Assembly (NCBI GenBank): GCA_015680685.1
Contig: MNCI01008125.1
Span: 452,549-496,658, forward strand
Reading direction: 5' to 3'
DNA length: 44,110 nucleotides
Source: Gnetum montanum
Lineage: Eukaryota > Streptophyta > Gnetopsida > Gnetales > Gnetaceae
Made by a program: the position numbers and the translations under genes. Each line of letters begins with the position of its first letter. Within the stretch, counting starts at the first letter, position 1. Positions 19,296 through 32,249 of the stretch are shown one piece after another. Under the pieces are notes generated by a model. It was not told where the DNA came from and made no database searches. It saw only the letters and a list, made by a program, of their open reading frames with translations.

Positions 19296-22232
19296 TGTTG
19301 GTACGTTTTGGCCATTTTATGGAGTAGAAATATGAAATCAATAGATATAAAAAATAGTATATAAGAACAAAAATATATGCATTTGAAGACTATACATAAC
19401 ATTGCCTATCTAAGTCTTGGAAAAATGATCTATCTAGTGCTATTTTTTTAAATTTGGTTGTTATATTCACATGGAGTTGTAATTGGGAGTATGAGATAAA
19501 TAATTTCTCAGTTCTTATTATCTTTGGACTATTGAGTTTAAGTGGATACATAGGCAATCAATATTCCTTCTTACTTGAAGTTAAATTTGGAATTTAAGAT
19601 AAGCTTGTTACAAAGTCCTTGTGTTTAAATATTATGGTGAAAACAATCAATTTGGAATAAGCATTTAGACAAAGACCCACAACTATGATATCAACAATTT
19701 GACAAGTTTAAAGTTAAGAAATGCACTGCAACGTTATTAAGAGAAATCCTCTATGATGAATTTTTTCTTTGGAAAGTGAAAAAGATAATTAAAACTAGGA
19801 AATAGTGAAGGACTACTATTGATTCATGAAATCATATTCAAAGTTACTGGAACAGCAATAGATCAGGAGTTAATGTTATCAAATCAAAATCCTTCTCTAA
19901 CAAGAGTAGAAATGATTAACACAGCTCATCATTTCAACCATTGTATCATCAAGTGGATTTATGCTACCTAAGAAATGGCATCTACTCAAGCAAAAAATAA
20001 TAAATGTTTACTAGTAAGACCACATCATGGCTCTTCACTGCACAACCATCAAAACCGACGAATTTCTCACTTACCTAAGTGGGAAAATTTAATAGTGACA
20101 ATTGCAATTTTTGAATGAAAATAGACAACCCTAACATGTGGCAATGTTGGTAGCATGGCCAAGGTAAAGCCAAAAAAACATAGAAAAGTGATTCAATGCT
20201 CAATGGCAATTTAATCTAGCCTAGAGAGGGCCAATTGAAAACCCTTAAAAATGATTTGAAATAACCAAATGGGTGAAATAGGTAGTTCAAATCCCAACGT
20301 CAATGGCAATAGCAAATGTGGTGTTGACGTAGGAGATCATGATGGCTGGAGATGCAGCTTCTTCCAATAGCAATAGAGCCAGGAGTGCTTGTAGTTATAG
20401 GATAGAGACGAGTCAACATGTGGAGCTTGAGACATTTTTGAACAACTCTGTAATTGCCAAAACATGTAGCAATGCACCAGGGATGTCAAATGAGGCTACA
20501 ATCTCAACACATGCCTACTCATCATGATGAAACCACTCGTACACTGAATACATGCCAATGAATAATGCAGTGGTGAAAGTCACAAGGCAATGGCAACACG
20601 GTAGCAACAAATCCTCATTCCTAAACTACACCAGAAAAATTGCATTTTGTATTGCAAGCTTGGATGAAGCATTATTAAAAACATTACGTATATTATGGTG
20701 GCCATAAGTTATAATATAATTTTAAAAGGGTAATACATGTACATGTGGCAATGGTTACGATTTAGAAAGGCGGATCTATGAAGCTTTATTTAATCTAAGC
20801 TAATTTTCACATGAAGGCTGAATAAAAACCTAACTAAATTTTCTAAATGTTTGCATGTGAAAGGACACTTGCCAATTGTGGCACATATTTCTCCAATTTT
20901 TGTAACTTCATATGGTGGCTTTTATGTTACCAAGAAAACACTTGGCAACCATAGCTCAAATTTCTCATAATCTCCATGGAAGCTTTAACTCCCAAGGTAG
21001 TTAAAAATTTATATTCCTAAGATATTTGTAAGACCCTTAACCCCTCATGATTATTTTAACTACCTTAAGGTTACTATAAAAGGACCTTCAAAGGTAGAAA
21101 TATAGAAGTGATGTTTTCGGAAAAGATTTTGGAAAAAATACAATTGAAGATTACTTGTAAGATGGCTTGCTAAAGACATCAATGTGGCTATTTTGTTTTA
21201 ATCCTATGAGTTCATTCTTTTCCATTTTGTTTTAGTTACTTAGCTAATGGTTTAGATAGCATCATGCTTGGCATTTAATTTTGGGATTTTCCCTAGGTCA
21301 CTTTTATAGCTCTATTTTTGCACAATATTAGACTCCTATTAAGATTTTCTATAGAAGAGTTGTTGCTGTTAAAAAGCCTCAAGAGAAATTTAATAATAAT
21401 GTTTTAATGAAATTTCCTATCTTGAGCATAGGGAATCTAGAAAAATCTTTGGTATTTTGAGATAATTGAAGTAGCTTCATAATTTTTAAAGTGTATTGCC
21501 TTGGTATTTCAATCAAGAAATTGTCCAATTTTTTGAAAGTTATGTTGAATGCAATCTTTGGCAACTATTAACTAGCCAAAATAAACACTCATACTTTGTC
21601 ATTTATGCAACAATTTTTGGTAGTATAATAAGATTATCTTTATGAAATTGCTTGTTAAGCTCAAAATGTTTGAACAATTCATAGTTATTGAATTAGGAAT
21701 AGCTTTATTATGACTTGTTTCCTTGTGTCAATTTATCTTGCTTAAATATTTAAGATTTCACATAATTTTGTTTTCTTTTCTTTCTCTTTCTAAGTCCATT
21801 GAATCTTGCTCTGTTTTTGGTTTTCTTATGAAACTTTCTCTTTGGGGAAAATTAGAAGTAGATTAGTAGAATTGCACTTAAAAATTTTTGTAGAAGTTTA
21901 TTGTACTTTGGAGACCATATAGACCAAGTGATTGGACAAAATAGGAATCTGCAACAACTCATAGTATTTGAAAAAGTTAGTTGAATTTCTTTTATGATAG
22001 CCAATTATAGTTTCATACAAAACCCAACCATTTCAACATGCACAATAGCAAACACATACTCATGATTAGTTTGTTTCATAACTACTGATTTTATTTGGAG
22101 GTATCTAGGCCTTGGTGTTGCTAGAGACAAGAAAGCACCTAAACTCTGTTTGAAGAACACCTTCAATCCCATGACCCCTAGTCACGAGACCGTGAGGCTT
22201 CCAACATTGGCAGTCCCAAATGGTCATCAACA
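19296..22232 (+). repeat. 3' LTR of gypsy element (2,937 bp)
   Basis: Starts TGTTGG and ends GGTCATCAACA (ancestral CCAACA). It aligns with both parts of the 5' LTR and shows the empty site (ACTGG, 19846-19850) for the nested insertion. TATA box at 21075-21083. The variable U3 block, about 20060-20650, includes an open frame 20339-20527 (62 aa, starting MMAGDAASSNSNRARSACSY) whose counterpart in the 5' LTR (about 11240-11430) is broken. I do not recognise that protein. Confidence 0.85.
21075..21083 (+). promoter_or_regulatory. TATA box of 3' LTR
   Basis: TATAAAAGG followed by ACCTTCAAAGG, about 1.78 kb into the LTR, so U3 is about 60% of the LTR. Confidence 0.65.
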
Positions 22233-23068
22233 GTAAGGAAGATGTACAAGTCATGCGTAGGAGATATTTACATCTTGTTCAAACTTTGTAGTAAGAACAT
22301 GATACAAATTATAGGAGCAAATTCATAGAGTATCAATTGAGTTAAAGGTCATCCAACACAAGTTCATGTAGGCAAGGTAGTGCCATGAGTAGTTCCAAGT
22401 TAATGTAGAGGAATGTTGGCAAGCACTATTGTGAGAGTAAGAATTAATACATGAAAAGAATAGGCAACTTTGCGTCAGGGTGATGGACCTTGAGACATAA
22501 CTATAGATATTTAACATATTTACATCTAGTACTTTACATTTCTTCCCATATTAGGTAGGCACATCAAGAGCATTTCATCCTTAGCCACCACCCCCTAGCT
22601 CTTCTCATTGAGATGGTTTGTTTTGTACTATAGTTGTGATCAATTTTGTAAAATTGTAATTCCTTCATATTGACCAATGATATTTTACTTGATCATGATG
22701 GAATGATGAGTCATCTAGTCGTATTTTCTAAGTTAATTGTAATTCTTGAACTCAAGAATATCATGCATACCTTGTGTTTGCACTTCTACCATGTTCAGTT
22801 GAGGTTTGTGTCTTCTAGGCTTATAACCTTGATTTCTATGCCACCTTTCTAGGTTGTGTGCATGTCTTAAGTCCCTTAGGATGTTTTTGATCTTGTTAAA
22901 ATATCCTATGGTCCTTAGGTCCTTAGTACATGTCTTCCTTAGTTCTGAATTTTACTTAGAATTGGTAATTTGATGCTAGATATGGGGGAGAGTGCATTAC
23001 TCCTATGTTAATGTAGAGGCATCAATGCATCCCTTCCTGGCCCTCATTATCGAAGCTTTACTTAGATC
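22233..23068. other. Intergenic sequence, no gene seen
   Basis: Short frames only. ATATGGGGGAGAG (about 22980) resembles the purine-rich 3' end of a plant LTR element, but no LTR can be drawn next to it. Confidence 0.4.
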
Positions 23069-23073
23069 ATGAC
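23069..23073. repeat. Target-site duplication ATGAC (left copy)
   Basis: Perfect match to ATGAC at 25857-25861. Confidence 0.85.
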
Positions 23074-23689
23074 TATTGTCACATTTGACCATTTGATGGA
23101 ATATGCCTGAAAAAGGATTTTTTTTATTGTATAGTCTGTTTTGAATTTTTTAAAAAAATAAAAGAGATACAATCAGTTCTGAATTCCGTTCTTGAGGATA
23201 CCAAGCAAGAAATGGATGTGCAAAATCCATCTTTAATTAAAATGAAAAATCCAAGTAAAAGAGCAGGAATTGGATGAAACAAAAATGAAAAATTGTTGTT
23301 CATATTATTCAAGTTTCCTGATCCATTTTGTATGCAATCCATAACTGAAAATAGCAAATGTGGATTTGGAAATTTGAATCTGGACAATATTTTACAGTTG
23401 ATTAAAAAAGATGAATAAAAGCCCTAAAATTTATAGAATAGGGGATTACCCAAATATCAATTAGTAGGAAATGAGCACATAAGTGTGCAAATAATCTGAA
23501 AACAAAAATAAACAGATGTTCTAGATTTACCCTTGATATCAGAACTACAAGAAATGGCAGTGGCAGGGTTCTGAAACGGCAAGCGGACAACAAATTTGCA
23601 GACCACATTGGCGACAATGGCAAAGATTTGATCCAGTTCATAGTTCATTTCAAGTTCTATGAATTTGCAGCCAACATCCAGCGCATTTC

Positions 23690-23840
23690 AATGAAATTTC
23701 AGGTGGCTTGTTGACTTCGGAGGCGGTGGCCGGCCAGGCCAAAATAACACTAGGCTGCGGCACCAAAAATCAAGGTTTCATCAACACGGCCGGCATCCTG
23801 GGCCTCGGCTACAGACCTACGTCTCTGCCATGGTAGACCA
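23690..23840 (+). pseudogene. Nepenthesin-like (A1) aspartyl protease fragment
   Basis: Plus-strand translation reads GLLTSEAVAGQAKITLGCGT and then KNQGFINTAGILGLGYRPTS. This fits the plant A1 aspartic protease block with the pattern (S/G)GxLxxE ... (F/L)GCGxxNxGxF ... GILGLGxxxxSL. The two catalytic DTG/DSG motifs are not included, so it is a fragment of about 45-50 residues. It lies in the U3 of a solo LTR, in LTR sense. Origin as a captured piece of a host gene is inference. The match is from recalled motif and should be tested by protein search. Confidence 0.6.
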
Positions 23841-23852
23841 ACATGTTCATTT

Positions 23853-24203
23853 CTTGAGGATGCCCAAAATATTGCAAGAATCCCCACGGAGGAAATAGCT
23901 AGTGTTTCCTCAGATTCAGACAACATCTCCCAGTAATATTCTAGCTGCCAGTCTTAGGATAAAAATGCATCCAGAAAAGAAGATGAAATTGAATCTCAGA
24001 CTAGAACCGCAGAGATGAATAATGGCAGTAGTGCCCAGTGCCGGATTGCAAAGGCTACTCACATCGCTGAAGCAGGAAAGAATGAGCCCAAAAATGAGGG
24101 TTTAAGCAGCGATTTTTTTGTTGACCTATGCAGGAAAAAAATTACGACGAAGAATGCATGCACGAGGCAAAACTGTAAGGAGATGGCCATTTTCTTGGCC
24201 TAG
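23853..24203 (+). pseudogene. Unidentified cargo ORF in solo LTR
   Basis: One frame from about 23853 carries LEDAQNIARIPTEEIASVSS, two in-frame TAA/TAG stops (explicable as Gln codons), then an open 62-codon stretch from 24015 (MNNGSSAQCRIAKATHIAEA onward, with several Cys and Lys). Ser/Glu/Asp-rich then basic. No family recognised. Unlike the surrounding LTR it is not very AT-rich, which supports an origin as captured coding sequence. Confidence 0.4.
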
Positions 24204-25861
24204 GCTACTCAAGAAACATAGTGTAGGTAGGTACTATCCATTTGGCCATGATTAGCAGCATCGAAATCCTGCCACCATGTCATGGTTGGCAGTTGGAATG
24301 CGCCACCGGTGGAGTCGATCAACGATACTCGGGAATTACATGGTACTATGGATGAAGAGTCTGTCACCCAAACTAGTGGTTAACAGCATCGTGAAATGCA
24401 TACATGTACAAAGATAATTGGCTTAAACATACACTATTTCTTTTGCTGACCAATCATATGTTTACATGGTTTTACTTAAATGGAAAAAGAAATGAAAAAG
24501 AGAGATTTTCAATTATGAGACATTTGCCTATTATCCCTTTTATTTCTATGGAAGTTGTAACCTTTTATAATAGTTACAACTAAAATCCCTTAATATTTGT
24601 AACTTCTCATGGTTGTAACTACCAACTATGGCATATATTTCTCAAGTTATGATTAAATTTCCCTAGATATTTGTTACTCACCATAATCCCTTATGATGTA
24701 TGTAACTACCCAAAGCTACTCTAAAAAGAGATGGATAAGTAGACTTAAGAGAAGGAGGCTTTTGGAGAAGAAGAAATTTGCTAAAGACATTGTTTCAGCC
24801 ACTTTGTTTTAGTCCTGTGAGTTCATTCTTTCCTATTTTGTTTTGCTGCTTAGCTAGTGGTTTAGGTAGTATGAGACTTGACATTTAAATTTGAAATTTT
24901 TAGATTGCTTTTATAGTTTTTTTTTTATATCATGATAGTAGACTCCTATTAATATTTGCCATAGAAGAGCTCATGTGGAAAACCTTAAGAGCAATTTAAT
25001 AGAAAAGTTTATTATTATGCAATGTTTAAGACTACTATTAGAATTGCTGTAAGAGAGCCTCTGCTATAGACAAACCAGTTGAGCAATTCAATAATCTAGA
25101 GGGTTTAAAAAATCTTTGTATTTTCATAGGACTGAAATAGCTTTTTGATTTTTAAAGTATATTCTCTTGGTATTTCAATCAAAAATTGTCAAATCTTTAA
25201 AAGCTTTGTTGTATGCAATCGTTGACAACTATTATCTAGCCAAAATAGAGACTCGTTCGTGGTAGTTTACACAACAATTTTTGGTAGTATAGTAGGATTG
25301 TCTTTAAGAAATTGCTTGTTTGAGCTTATAAAGTTTGAACAATTCATAGATATTAAATTAGAAATAACTTTATTGTGAAGTGTTTCCTCATATCAATTTA
25401 CCTTGCTTAAATATTTGAAATTTTTACACAAATCTACTTTCTTTTCTTTTTCTTTCCATTGAATCTTGCTCTATTTCTAGTTTTCTTATGGAACTTTCTC
25501 TTTCTGGAGGGAAATTAGGAATAGATTGACAGATTTGTGCTCAAATGGTTTTTGTAAAATTTTATTGGTTACAAGTAGGTATTATAAGGACTATATAGAC
25601 TAAGTGATCAAACAAAATAGGAATCTCCAATAACTCACAATATTTTACAAAGTTGGCCAAATCTCTTTCATGATAGTTGATTATAGTTTTATACACAACC
25701 CAACTATTTCAACATTTACAATATCAAACACATATTCATGTTTAACTACTGAGTCTATTTGGAGGTATCTAGGGCTTGGTGTTGCTAGAGACTAAGGAAC
25801 ACCTAAATCTTGTTCGAGGCACTCGTTGGAAGTTGTCTCCCAAATGATCACCAACAATGAC

Positions 25862-28265
25862 TTGAAACTACTAAGATGCATTGATAGACCTTTGTTTATG
25901 TCTTGGCATTAATGAACTTAAACCATTTCATAAAAAATTTGTAAATTATAAACTAGTCAAATTAATGAGTTGGCAGTAACTAAAATAAAAAATTCATAAT
26001 TAAGCATGGTCATCCTAGAGTAATACTAAGATGAGTCATCTCTCAGGAAGTTCTTAGGAAATCTTGAGTTTCATGCCTACACTTTTAAACTTTGGAAGCC
26101 TTAACTTTCTCGAGGTTACAAGTTCAATTCCACTCAATAGCACTGAATTATAAATTTTAAAATAATTTCTATAAAAGAAATTATAAAATTATCCCAATGG
26201 ATCCAAAAAAAATTTTGTAAAAGAAATTCTAAAACTAGTCTAATGGACATAAGTAAAAATTTTAGTTTTATTATTATAAATACTTAGGTTGAGTTCTTTA
26301 TAATTAACTTTTGTTATAACTTTTACATCTTGGATTCCTTGGGCCTTTTGGTGTCTGGTTTTGCGTGAAGAGCTTCTCCTCCCTTGGGTAACTTAACTTC
26401 TCATTTTGTATGTGTTTTGAGTTATCACTTTCATAAGTATTTCTAGACTCTATTAGAGTGCTACCTTGCTTTCATAGTAGAGTCCATTATCACATTATAA
26501 ATAAAGCTTATGGTTTTCCCTATGTTCATTGAATTGGATGGTTGAAATTATAAAAATACCAAAAATACAAACATCATGGTAATCACGCACAAACTTATTA
26601 ATTAATTTATCTATTGATTTTCTTTGTGTTGAGATGCAATGATTCATCCTTATTCAAGGAGGTCATAACTATACAGCATGGTGTTGGACCATTGAGGTTA
26701 TGTCTAGGAGTCATTTCTTGCTTCTTGTATGAGCATTATTGCTTGTCCTACAAGTGATTGAGATGCATGTGTATTATTTATTACTTTGTTCTAATATTCA
26801 TAAAATAAAAAAAATTATAAAAGATAAAATTAAAAACAATTTCTCTCCTTCAATCATGGAAATATAGGTTTTACATGTATTACATGTACTATAAATCTTT
26901 TACAATTCACATTACACTATTTTTGAAAGTTAACTACTAGATCACACTACATTATGTATGATATAGTTCCATTGACCAAGGCTAGTGGGATCCATATCAT
27001 CTATGGTTACAAATTAAAATTTTTTTTGTAAATAATGATATTAAAAAGAAAGACATCAACATTGAAAGAAAACACATTAACAAGTACTTTACTAATATGA
27101 ATGGTTTACAATTACAAGAAATTTAATTTTATCTCCTAAATAAACATTATTTTATTCTCTATTCTCAATTCTGTGTATTTATTTAAAAAAATTCTTTTTA
27201 TGTTGTTTCTTTTTGAGTCTTTATTTTTCTTCATAACCACTTAATTAAAACTTGAAATTACTAAAATATAACTATTGGATTAGCAACTGTAGCTTACTAC
27301 AACCCAAAGTGCACCACATTCTAACTTGAATCCATAAGAAGAATAACTTGTGTATGTTGCTACATGGCACTGTGACTTGCAAACTTTTGTAGTTTCTCAA
27401 CAATGTAACCTTAAAAATCCAAAGGTCTTTAGTCAATGACTACAATGGAGTTATAACTTGTCATCCCAATTGTGAGTGCCTATAAATCATAGTTCCTTAC
27501 ATTAATAACCAAATTCTTTTTTGAGTATTCATATTAGCTATAATAGATTATGACTTTGAGTTAGTCACCTTGCAACTCATATCATAACTGTTATTGATTT
27601 TTTAAATATCCTACAACACTTATCTTAACTTCCAAAGATATATTGCAATTTTAAGAAAGATTCCCAAGGGGTATCGAGTATCATAATTCCTCTTAAAAGT
27701 CTCTAGGTGTGAGAGGATTCTTACTTATTATTTTGGGTTAGATACTATGGCTTGTAGTAGCTCACAACTAACCATGAATGCTAGTTTATATAAGTGTCTA
27801 TCCACATATAAAGACTTATTGAAGCTGACATGAAATTAGGATAATTCATACCCTAACATAGCCCACAACTAGCTCTATTATTCCAATAAAGAAATGTAAG
27901 AGAATATATATGTGAATTAGTAAAATAACATGAAGAGAAAAGATACCAAAATGTGGAAACACTTATATAGAGATGTGCATGCACACACACATACATACAA
28001 ACCATCTACATCAAAACAAGAAAGGGATAGAGGAGATTATACAAGGGAAGTAAGATAGAATAATATGTCTAATTCACTCAATAGGATCCTCTTCATTCTC
28101 AGGATCCTTCTCCACAACCATGTTTACTTAGAGTAATTCACCTTCAACAAATGTGTTGAAAAGAGAACTAAGCCAATGCTTCAACATTGATTGCCAACTA
28201 AATGTCTTCTATTCATATGATTAAAATGATTATTAATGTTGAATCAAAAGTCTTGAAGTGCTATA
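25862..28265. other. AT-rich intergenic stretch, no gene seen
   Basis: No frame over 60 codons and no repeat matching others in the window. It probably consists of old decayed repeats. A short CA/TA-rich patch lies near 27975-28000. Confidence 0.5.
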
Positions 28266-28270
28266 TCAAC

Positions 28271-29084
28271 TGATGAGTGGCGAGGTACCCCTACACTCAA
28301 CCATACGAATATGAGCGTCTCACGCACGATCTGGTCGAACTCCAAGGACTAAGTGCTTACACACCTTAATGGAACACTTAAGGTTAATTAATCATTATCC
28401 TCCCAAACTTACTTGTATTGTCACAGTTGTATGGTTAAGTAAGTTTGAGGTATGTGATTTTTATAACTTTTATCTTTTTAACGCCTATGCTAAGAGGGAA
28501 GGGTGAAGAGAACTAAATGACTAACTTTCATTAACTATTCACTAACTAAGTTCTAAGTATCCTATTATCAGTATCCATTCCCACTTGCTGCACACACCCT
28601 GAACTAGTGCAACACTACTGGGATTACCAAATGCTACTCATTACTGGGTTACTAAGCATTACACACGTGCTCGAAGTGGTCATATTGAATGCACTTAACT
28701 AGGAGAGTCAAGGGTTGAGAGAGATTAATTATCTAGGAAAGCATTTAATCATTTAACACTAATTTAATCCTATTTAGCTTAGTCCATATGCTGCAAGGTT
28801 TATCAGAAAGTTCTTCTTTATTGCCGTACACAAATGTGTGCTCAAGTACAATTTGCTCGAATAAAGATCCATTCACTTTGAGACTCCTACTGTGGGCACA
28901 TGGAAATTATTCTAACTTTGGAATGGTAAAACTACTATAGTTTGGCTAAGGGACTAGATCTAGATGAGTGAACAAGGGAAAGCCACCTCTTATTTATAGA
29001 ACTGGCGACGGGCTGCGATATCGCGTACGTAATATCACAGGGGCCGACGTGATATCGCAGTTGATACGATATCATGACTCATCA
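28271..29084 (+). mobile_element. Solo LTR, small family, copy 2 (814 bp)
   Basis: Starts TGATGAGTGGCGAGG and ends ATGACTCATCA, giving an 8-bp terminal inverted repeat TGATGAGT/ACTCATCA. Perfect 5-bp duplications TCAAC flank it (28266-28270 and 29085-29089). It is closely similar over its length to 2751-3568. It contains the TATA-like CTTATTTATAGA (about 28988-28999) and four GCGATATCGC-like palindromes between 29013 and 29076. Confidence 0.9.
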
Positions 29085-29089
29085 TCAAC

Positions 29090-32000
29090 GATAACCAACT
29101 AAGTAGTAATGACTTCCAAGTTACCCAAAGACTTCTACTAAGTAGGTTGTTGAGGCTCACTATAACACAACTACTACTAAATGTGTACATCATCCTCCAA
29201 AACATGAGGATAAAAAATTCAAGTAACCTTCACCATATGTTGTTGCATCACCCTTTTGGTGTAGAAGGCATAATTCAAATAAGGAAGCTAGAGGATGATG
29301 TAACAACATATGCTTTTAATCTTATTGCATAATTTAAATTGAACTACACCATCTAAATAACCTAAGTATCCATTAATAGTGTAACTTGTAGCTGAAACAA
29401 TTGGAAAATATATACATGCTTCCTTATTACCATCATCATTTGTGAGAGAAATATGTAAGGATAGTTAAGTTCAAATTCATCCTTCAAATCTAAAAGAATA
29501 ATGAGTCAAAGAGATATTACAAGGGTGAAATGTAAGAATACCATGATGTTCATGTAGATAATCTTCATAAGAACTCTTTGCTAGAGAGAAAAGATTTTGT
29601 AGGACCATTTGGTCTCATTCTTGAAAACATTAGGAATGATTATTACCAAAGCTAGCTTTTTCTTTGATGAAGTCATTGAGAAATGGTTCCTCCTTAGACT
29701 GTAGCAATGCCCAAGGCATCCATTATGTGCTACTTCATGAAGGTAAATGCTCTATCATTTTCCATGAATACCCATGATGAAGGGGAAGCCTACCAAAATG
29801 TAACATAAAATATTCAAGCCTCTACCTCAAAAACTGGCTAACCACGTAATAAAAAATCCAAGATTTTTCTACCTTAACTTATCAACCATATCTAGTCAAA
29901 TTAGTTGCAACATAGGTTTAAAGTTTTTAGAATAATTTAATTTATAGAATCCTATAGTTGTATGAAGACTAAATATAGATTTCAAATATGGTATATAGGG
30001 ACTAACTATTATAATCTAAATATTTTATACATAATCTAGTATGGACAAGGATAAAATTCATTATTCATATGTAATTAAGCATAAAACTACACATAACCAT
30101 CTTTAATTACAACCAAATTTCAAGAAAAATTCATATAGAAAGGAAAACACCACTTAAAAAGTTTCTATTATATATGCATAAATGAAAATACATCAAAAGA
30201 TAATGTATAAGGACTCATGAACACATAAGCCATAAGGATCTAGGAAGTATTGGGCCTTTTAAACATCAACCCTCTACCACTTAACAATAGTTGTAGAGCA
30301 TAAGGCTTTACAATCCTCATAATTCTCATGTCAATCTCAAGATGAAGATACAATTACCCAAGGAAGAAATCATAGGAGCTTTAAGAAAATTTTAATTGCC
30401 TTAATGGTTCTTCTCCTTATCCAAGAGATCGCAACACACAATGGCTAGAAAGCTCCAATTAAGTTACCTTTTTTTCTTATATTATTTTTTTGTTTTTGAG
30501 TAACAAATGATTAACACATTTAAATAATTTTTAAAAATCATTGTGTAACTTGCTATGAATCATTAGAGGTTGCACCTACTCACAACCCCTTCTTGGCTAT
30601 GACCTATTTTAAGTCACAAACTTCCATAGTTTGTTAAAGGTAAAAACCCTAAAACAAAGTTATTCTTAGTACAATCATATTGTAGGTTGTGGTATCTTTT
30701 AGTCAACTAAAATCTAAAAATTCCATAGAACATGATATTCTTAGTGCAACTTCATATGGACTATAGCCTCCTAGGTAAAATATGACTAGTTTCAAGTTTC
30801 ATCATTCACATAGTACCAAATATTGCATGTAAACTATAGAAATTTTTTTTGATTTGGCTATGAGTCATACCTAGCTCATAGTTGCTCATTGTAACTAACT
30901 AGTTGTAGTCAGCTATAGTAACTTTTCAAATACTCAAGAACATTAAAATTAATTTTCAATCAACTCCAAACTTTAAGATCATACTCCTTATGCCAACTAT
31001 AATAAACATATTTAGGAAGTTACAACTTTGAAATTGGAGGTGTTCCTTCACTAGTAGGATAGCTAGGAAACTCTAAAGTTCTAGTATCTTACCAAGTGTA
31101 AGGGATGATATTCTCTTTTAGAAAATCTCAAACCCTTGATATGAAGATAAGAGGATAATGGTATTGCCACTCATGACCAATGGGATTATATCATAAGGAA
31201 TGTTGTGCGATCTAGTCATAAGTTTCAAAGATGATGTTGAGTGAATATACACTTAACATAGTGAAAATATGTATTATATGTATTTACAATGTTCCTAACG
31301 TGGTGGATTTGATCATTGTATTTAATAAATATAAAATTAGTTATAATACATATAATACAATGAGAACCCATATTGCCATAGTAAGGAAATAAAAAAATAT
31401 TTATAATTTTATAGTTCATAACTTTTATGTGTTTTACAAATATAATAATAAAATGGTAAATAAAGCATATTCATTGTAATCTCTTGTCACAAATGTACAC
31501 ATGTGTTGCAATCCCTTATGGGATAGTTGCATCACTAGACATGGAAAGCAATAAAGGCTTTCTAGTCAGGGGTTGGGGTGGGGAAGGGTGGGGAGGAGAA
31601 TTGTTGGACCATAAAAAAATTAATAATAATATTAAAAAAAGTAGAGTACATCAGATCATCAAAGAGAGAGTTTAATGAAAAAGTGCAATAGTTTTTAAAA
31701 TGTCTTTTCAGGTTTTCATCCTTAAACCAATCTTGAAAAACCTCCTCTTTTAGGTAGGAAAAGGATAAGGTCTTGTGCTTATTTAGAAGCATCCTTATAG
31801 GTTTTTACTTCTTACTGAAGGGTTTCTTGTAAAGAGAAGGAGAAGACTCTTTTTAAAGAAAAAAGAATACATCAATCAAAGATAATGAATAAATAAAAAT
31901 AAAAGCTAAAAGCTTCCCATCATTAAGGCATGAAAAAAAATTAATACTATAGAAAAAATTAATTATTTAGCTTTCCCTCAAAGCTTTTTTACTTGCAATT

Positions 32001-32200
32001 AAAAGTGACATCTTTGAGAATCTCGAATTTGATACCTAAAGGTTGGTCATAGTTATGCTCTTACTACTAAAAAATAACTGCATAGAAAATATTCCAAATA
32101 GAATAGGAACAAGTGTTTGAAGACAATCCCAAATGCAAAGAAATAAAGTAGACAAAGCAAGATGATCATCAACAATAACTTCATTGACACTTGTTGAAAG
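29090..32200. other. AT-rich intergenic stretch with a G-quadruplex motif
   Basis: Only short frames (for example 29147-29332) that match nothing I know. The one distinct feature is the G-run cluster at 31569-31596. Confidence 0.5.
31569..31596 (+). other. G-quadruplex-forming motif
   Basis: Five G-runs (4, 4, 4, 3, 4) separated by loops TT, T, AA and T, followed by AGG. This is a near-ideal intramolecular quadruplex pattern in otherwise AT-rich DNA. Confidence 0.8.
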
Positions 32201-32249
32201 TTATAAATTCTAGGTGTCCATTTCAAAGCATGCTAAGCAACAAGACATT

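Larger units (their letters stand above)
6282..22232 (+). mobile_element. Large Ty3/gypsy LTR retrotransposon, decayed
   Basis: A near-complete element: 5' LTR (6282-6738 and 10778-13125), primer-binding region about 13133, gag, protease, RNase H piece, RT, RNase H and integrase in order, a purine tract about 19279-19295, and 3' LTR 19296-22232. Without the nested 4.03-kb insertion it is about 11.9 kb with LTRs of 2.8-2.9 kb. Domain order RT-RNase H-integrase is that of Ty3/gypsy. Flanks are ACAAG (6277-6281) and GTAAG (22233-22237), which could be a target duplication with two transitions. All genes carry stops. The LTRs differ at many sites, so the insertion is old. Confidence 0.8.
23074..25856 (+). 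mobile_element. Large solo LTR (2,783 bp) with aspartyl-protease cargo
   Basis: The 5' end TATTGTCACATTTGACCATT resembles the nested LTR start (TGTTGGCACATTTGGCCATT), and the 3' end is GATCACCAACA. Perfect ATGAC duplications flank it. Sequence from about 24530 to the end parallels the right part of the other large LTRs, with a weakened TATA region (CTCTAAAAAGAG, about 24719-24730). The U3 part 23560-24400 is GC-richer, unrelated to the U3 of the other copies, and contains host-like coding sequence. There is no internal region, so it is a solo LTR. Confidence 0.85.
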
